Shown here: in pieces, positions 61,123 through 64,000 of the stretch
Numbering within the stretch: position 1 is the first letter of the stretch
Layout: every line of letters starts with the position of its first letter
Assembly (NCBI GenBank): GCA_910584125.1
Contig: CAJTXU010000016.1
Coordinates: forward strand, 4,141-68,140
Direction of reading: 5' to 3'
Source of the DNA: an uncultured Muribaculaceae bacterium
GTDB lineage: Bacteria; Bacteroidota; Bacteroidia; Bacteroidales; Muribaculaceae
DNA: 64,000 bases
Notes under the pieces: model-generated
Database searches by the model: none
The model's input: the letters and a program-made list of their open reading frames with translations, nothing else
What the model was told of the DNA's origin: nothing
Program-made: the position numbers and the translations under genes

Positions 61123-62621
61123 AGCTCGATGCGCGACATGGCGTTCTCGAAAGCGGCGGCCATAGAGGCGGCGGCCCTGCGCCCGTCGCCCATGGCGAGG
61201 ATCACCGTGGCCGGACCGCGCACGATGTCGCCGCCCGCGTATATCGCCGAGGCCGACGACTTCATAGACGTCTCGTCGACCACTATCTCGCCCTTGCGGT
61301 TGAGCTCCACGCCGTCGGCCAGCATTGGCGGATTGGGCATGTAGCCCACGCTGACCACCACAAGATCGACCTCTATCTCCTCGATCTCGCCCGGCACCGG
61401 CACCGGACTGCGGCGCCCCGACTCGTCGGGTTCGCCGAGCGTCATCTTCTGCAGTCGCATGGCCCGCAGCCAGCCCTTCTCGTTCTCGAGATATTCCACA
61501 GGATTGGAGAGCGTGAGGAACTCCACTCCCTCCTCGCGTGCATGGCGTATCTCCTCCTGACGCGCCGGCATCTCGTCGAGACCGCGGCGGTAGACGAGCA
61601 TCGCGCGGTCGGCCCCCTGGCGCACGGCATACCGCACGGCGTCGATGGCCGTGTTGCCGCCACCGATCACGGCCACGCGCTTGCCGTCGAGCGACACGCC
61701 GTTGACCCCGAAGATGCCGGGGCCCAGGCAGTTGAGGCGTATCAGATATTCGTTGGCCGTCATGACGCCCGGCAGGTTCTCGCCCGGTATGCCCATGAAA
61801 CGGGGTTTGCCGGCACCGGTCGCCACGTATATCCCCTTGAAGCCCATGGCGAGAAGTTCGTCGTAGGTGTACGTCCGGCCGATGAAGACGTCCTTGCGGA
61901 ACTCGACGCCCATCCGCCTGAGCTTCTCGATCTCATGGTCTACGATCTCGTTGGGGAGGCAGAACTCCGGTATGCCATACTGCAGCACGCCGCCGAAACG
62001 GCTCAGGGCCTCGAACACCGTGACGCCGTAGCCGCGCATCCGCATGTCGCCGGCGAACGCCAGGCCCGACGGACCGCTTCCCACCACGGCCACGCGGATC
62101 GGCAGGAAGGGCACGGGTGCCGTGTTGGCCGTCTCGTCGGGCGCGCAGCGGCGCTCGGCGGGGACATACCCCGTGATCTCACGCTCGAAGTCGGCCGCGA
62201 AGCGCTCGAGATGTCCTATGGCCACGGGCCGGCGACCCATCTTGTTGTAGATGCATGACGCCTCGCACTGCACCTCCTGCGGGCACACACGGCCGCACAC
62301 GGCCGGCAGCACGGTGGTGCGGTTGAGCACGCGCACCGCCTCCGAATACTGGCGCCGCTCGATGTTCTTGATGAATCCAGGTATGTCATTATGTACGGGG
62401 CATCCCTTGATGCACCCCGGGTCGGGGCAGTCGAGGCATCTCGTGGCCTCGAGCACGGCCTGCTGGAGACTGAGCCCCTCATTGACCTCGCGGTCGGTAT
62501 GTATGCGGTAGGCGGCGTCGAGTTCGGGCATCACCACACGGGGAATCGACGTGCGCTCCTTGGGCGTCATCGCCGCGCGCAACTCCTTGCGCCAATCTGA
62601 GTTTCTGTCTGTGCGGTTCAT
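61119..62621 (-). CDS. Nfn/Sud-type large flavoprotein (glutamate synthase small-subunit-like)
   Basis: A 500-residue flavoprotein of the GltD-like group. The N-terminal ferredoxin-like region has two cysteine sets for [4Fe-4S] clusters (CLDCPDPGCIKGCP near 75 and CGRVCPQEVQCEASC near 115). An FAD-binding loop is VAVVGSGPSGLAFA, and a second Rossmann fold begins VAVIGGGNTAIDAVR; the AIYAGGDIVRG motif closes the FAD site. Paired with the small FAD/[2Fe-2S] subunit gene just upstream (ATGA overlap) it matches NfnB or SudA rather than glutamate synthase, since no large GltB gene is present. Confidence 0.88.
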   Translation of the reverse strand: MNRTDRNSDWRKELRAAMTPKERTSIPRVVMPELDAAYRIHTDREVNEGLSLQQAVLEATRCLDCPDPGCIKGCPVHNDIPGFIKNIERRQYSEAVRVLNRTTVLPAVCGRVCPQEVQCEASCIYNKMGRRPVAIGHLERFAADFEREITGYVPAERRCAPDETANTAPVPFLPIRVAVVGSGPSGLAFAGDMRMRGYGVTVFEALSRFGGVLQYGIPEFCLPNEIVDHEIEKLRRMGVEFRKDVFIGRTYTYDELLAMGFKGIYVATGAGKPRFMGIPGENLPGVMTANEYLIRLNCLGPGIFGVNGVSLDGKRVAVIGGGNTAIDAVRYAVRQGADRAMLVYRRGLDEMPARQEEIRHAREEGVEFLTLSNPVEYLENEKGWLRAMRLQKMTLGEPDESGRRSPVPVPGEIEEIEVDLVVVSVGYMPNPPMLADGVELNRKGEIVVDETSMKSSASAIYAGGDIVRGPATVILAMGDGRRAAASMAAAFENAMSRIEL

Positions 62622-63379
62622 ACGAATAGTCTCTGACGGTTGAACATCTGGTCGAAATCCACGAGGTGGGCGTTGAAGATCGGCCCGTCGATACAGGTCT
62701 GCTTGCGCTCGCCGCCCACAATGACACGGCATATGCCGCAGAGGCCTATGCCGTCGATCATCAGCATGTTGAGCAGGCAGTCGGCCGGAATGTTCCGGCG
62801 CTCGGTCTCGCGGGCGAGCCGCTTCATCATCAGCGTCGGCCCCGACATGATCACCTTGTCGACATGCGCGTCGTCCATCACGCCGTAGGCGTTCTCGAGC
62901 AGTTCGTCGTCGGCGACGGTACGGATGCTGTCGGCATCCTTCATGATGTCGCCGAGCAGGCACTGCGTACGCGACGAATGCTCCGAGAGCACGGCGAGCA
63001 CGCGGCAGCCGAGCCGTCTGGCCTCACCGACGAGCGGGAGCAGCGGCACGACCCCCGCGCCGTCGCCGAAGAAGAGGATTGTCTTCCCAGGCTCGATCAC
63101 CGCCGGATTGCCGAGCGGGCCGAGCATGTCGGGCAGGGCCTCCCCCACCTTGATCATGGCCAGGATGGCGTCGAGGCCGTCGGCCCGGTGGATGATGATG
63201 TCGATGTTGCCCGCCTCCGTGTCGGCCGAGATTATCGAGAACGGGATGCGGTGGCCCTCCTTCTCGAACTTCACAATCACGAAATGCCCCGGGCGGTATT
63301 TGGCCGCGATCGCCGGATTATAGACCGTGACTCGCGCGGTCTTCTCCGAATATGGCGATATGTTTACTATTTCATTCAT
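62618..63379 (-). CDS. Nfn/Sud-type small FAD/[2Fe-2S] subunit
   Basis: A 253-residue ferredoxin-NADP+ reductase-like protein of the dihydroorotate dehydrogenase electron-transfer group. The FAD-binding barrel shows YRPGHFVIVKF and RIPFSIISAD; the nucleotide-binding part holds LFFGDGAGVVPLLPL; the C-terminal [2Fe-2S] site is GLCGICRVIVGG...TCIDGP. With the next gene it forms an NADH/ferredoxin:NADP+ oxidoreductase-like complex, in known cases electron-bifurcating. MNEIVNISPY (63379) is chosen because a TAATTTTG box at 63437-63444 rules out the longer start. Confidence 0.88.
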   Translation of the reverse strand: MNEIVNISPYSEKTARVTVYNPAIAAKYRPGHFVIVKFEKEGHRIPFSIISADTEAGNIDIIIHRADGLDAILAMIKVGEALPDMLGPLGNPAVIEPGKTILFFGDGAGVVPLLPLVGEARRLGCRVLAVLSEHSSRTQCLLGDIMKDADSIRTVADDELLENAYGVMDDAHVDKVIMSGPTLMMKRLARETERRNIPADCLLNMLMIDGIGLCGICRVIVGGERKQTCIDGPIFNAHLVDFDQMFNRQRLFV

Positions 63380-63436
63380 AAGACGGAAATGACATGGCGC
63401 GGGCCACGCGGGCTTCCGGCGCCATAAAACGATACC

Positions 63437-63444
63437 CAAAATTA
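63437..63444 (-). promoter_or_regulatory. -7 promoter box of the Nfn-type operon
   Basis: TAATTTTG on the minus strand, 57 bp before the small-subunit ATG. Confidence 0.6.
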
Positions 63445-63492
63445 ACAAAAAAATCGAAATCATGAAAATTACGGAGAAAATTAAGCGAAAAA

Positions 63493-63524
63493 TTTGGATA
63501 ATTCGGATAAAAGAGTTAACTTTG
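63493..63524 (+). promoter_or_regulatory. ssrA promoter
   Basis: TTTG (63493-63496), 20-bp spacer, TAACTTTG (63517-63524). The mature tmRNA begins about 70 bp further on, so a 5' leader must be removed; it contains an ACACGC-GGAG-GCGTGT hairpin (63534-63549). Confidence 0.85.
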
Positions 63525-63593
63525 CAAACTTTTACACGCGGAGGCGTGTTGAAAGGAAGCCGAAAGGTCCGGAGGGGCCTTGAAGCGACTACC

Positions 63594-63995
63594 GGGGCTG
63601 ACTGGCTTTGACAGCGTGTAGAAGCGGTAGGTAAGCATGCAGAGCTTTGGTGTTCAAGCTCTATAATCGCAAGAGCATCGACCTATAATTGGCGAAAATA
63701 ACAATTACGCTCTCGCTGCGTAACCCGAAGTATAGTAAGGTTCCTTTATCCTTCTCAAAGTGAGAGGGACGAGACATCACTCCATTGCCTGGTTCCGAGA
63801 CGTTTGGACAAAGTGGTGCTAAGAAATTCGGAAATAGAGCCGCGCAAGTTCCGGGCGCAGTTTGAAGACTGAGGGACTAAGGGACGGTTTGGAGGTCGTG
63901 ATCCTGCCCGTCCACGAAAACCAAGACACAGACTAAGCATGTAGAAAGCTTACTGATTCCGCGTTTGGACGAGGGTTCAATCCCCTCCAGCTCCA
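63594..63995 (+). ncRNA. ssrA: Transfer-messenger RNA (tmRNA)
   Basis: The 5' end GGGGCTGACTGGCTTTGACA is the universal tmRNA start, and the 3' end GGGTTCAATCCCCTCCAGCTCCA closes the T arm and acceptor stem (GGGGCTG pairs with CAGCTCC, one G-U pair). The tag frame is GGC-GAA-AAT-AAC-AAT-TAC-GCT-CTC-GCT-GCG-TAA (63691-63723), giving GENNNYALAA, with the standard YALAA degradation end. The gene is one-piece, about 402 nt, and the terminal CCA is not encoded (CACTT follows). tmRNA rescues stalled ribosomes with SmpB. Confidence 0.96.
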
Positions 63996-64000
63996 CTTGG

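Noticed and set aside
61119..62621. Glutamate synthase small subunit (gltD)
   Set aside because: No large subunit gene is adjacent, while the coupled upstream gene is the small FAD/[2Fe-2S] subunit typical of Nfn/Sud complexes.

Overview
The window is a contiguous piece of a high-GC member of the Bacteroidales (Bacteroidota). Diagnostic signs are the fused lpxC-fabZ gene, promoters of the TTTG-N19/20-TAnnTTTG type instead of -35/-10 boxes, absence of Shine-Dalgarno sequences, a T9SS-type C-terminal sorting domain, a bacterial serine palmitoyltransferase, and a Na+-pumping methylmalonyl-CoA decarboxylase for succinate-to-propionate fermentation. Family cannot be fixed from sequence alone; a Muribaculaceae- or Rikenellaceae-like gut organism fits. 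Most of the window is chromosomal core. The only clear mobile pieces are one IS1182-family insertion, one 188-bp MITE-like element and a solitary tyrosine recombinase.

Layout. 1-5411: a partial nucleoside phosphorylase, then a minus-strand cluster (DUF1015, secreted Ntn-hydrolase, membrane protein, thioesterase, dprA). 5486-8562: a Fur-family regulator divergent from a rubredoxin, with the MITE-like element between them and the IS directly behind the rubredoxin gene. 8563-15492: an EamA transporter with an AraC regulator, an Omp28-like T9SS cargo, a NUDIX hydrolase, a membrane protein and an SDR fused to a zinc ribbon. 15558-18745: the lipid A block lpxD-lpxC/fabZ-lpxA. 19120-23522: mce plus the four methylmalonyl-CoA decarboxylase subunits. 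23808-29079: two small conserved proteins, serine palmitoyltransferase, dnaK and a glyoxalase-fold protein. 29402-34433: a five-gene operon (ABC ATPase, GIN-domain lipoprotein, membrane protein, YtrA-like GntR regulator, TonB-dependent receptor) with a dyad operator at its promoter. 34576-40030: ftsY, rimO, isochorismate synthase, M13 peptidase. 40503-43307: a Spy-like protein facing tpiA-SPOR-folE, separated by a tandem/inverted repeat array. 43614-49748: uvrB-ygiQ-S9 peptidase. 49868-57591: tyrosine recombinase, TPR protein, gyrA, clpC. 57896-64000: esterase, hpf, trpB with its leader, a metallophosphoesterase behind an Nfn-type flavin oxidoreductase pair, and tmRNA.

The most notable find is a complete tryptophan attenuator in front of a free-standing trpB. 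It has a consensus promoter, a 33-codon leader peptide with adjacent Trp codons, a 1:2 hairpin, a long 2:3 antiterminator and an intrinsic terminator. Intergenic space also holds three families of degenerate short-word repeats (AAGTAATAAGTAAAAAG, TAGGTCTTAGGTC and ATGCATTATGCAT types), several very long perfect palindromes and a compact multi-stem element (40194-40278) that may be a small RNA.

Starts given here were re-chosen from promoter positions, conserved N-termini and operon overlaps, so several genes are shorter than their longest open frame. No tRNA, rRNA or CRISPR array was seen.
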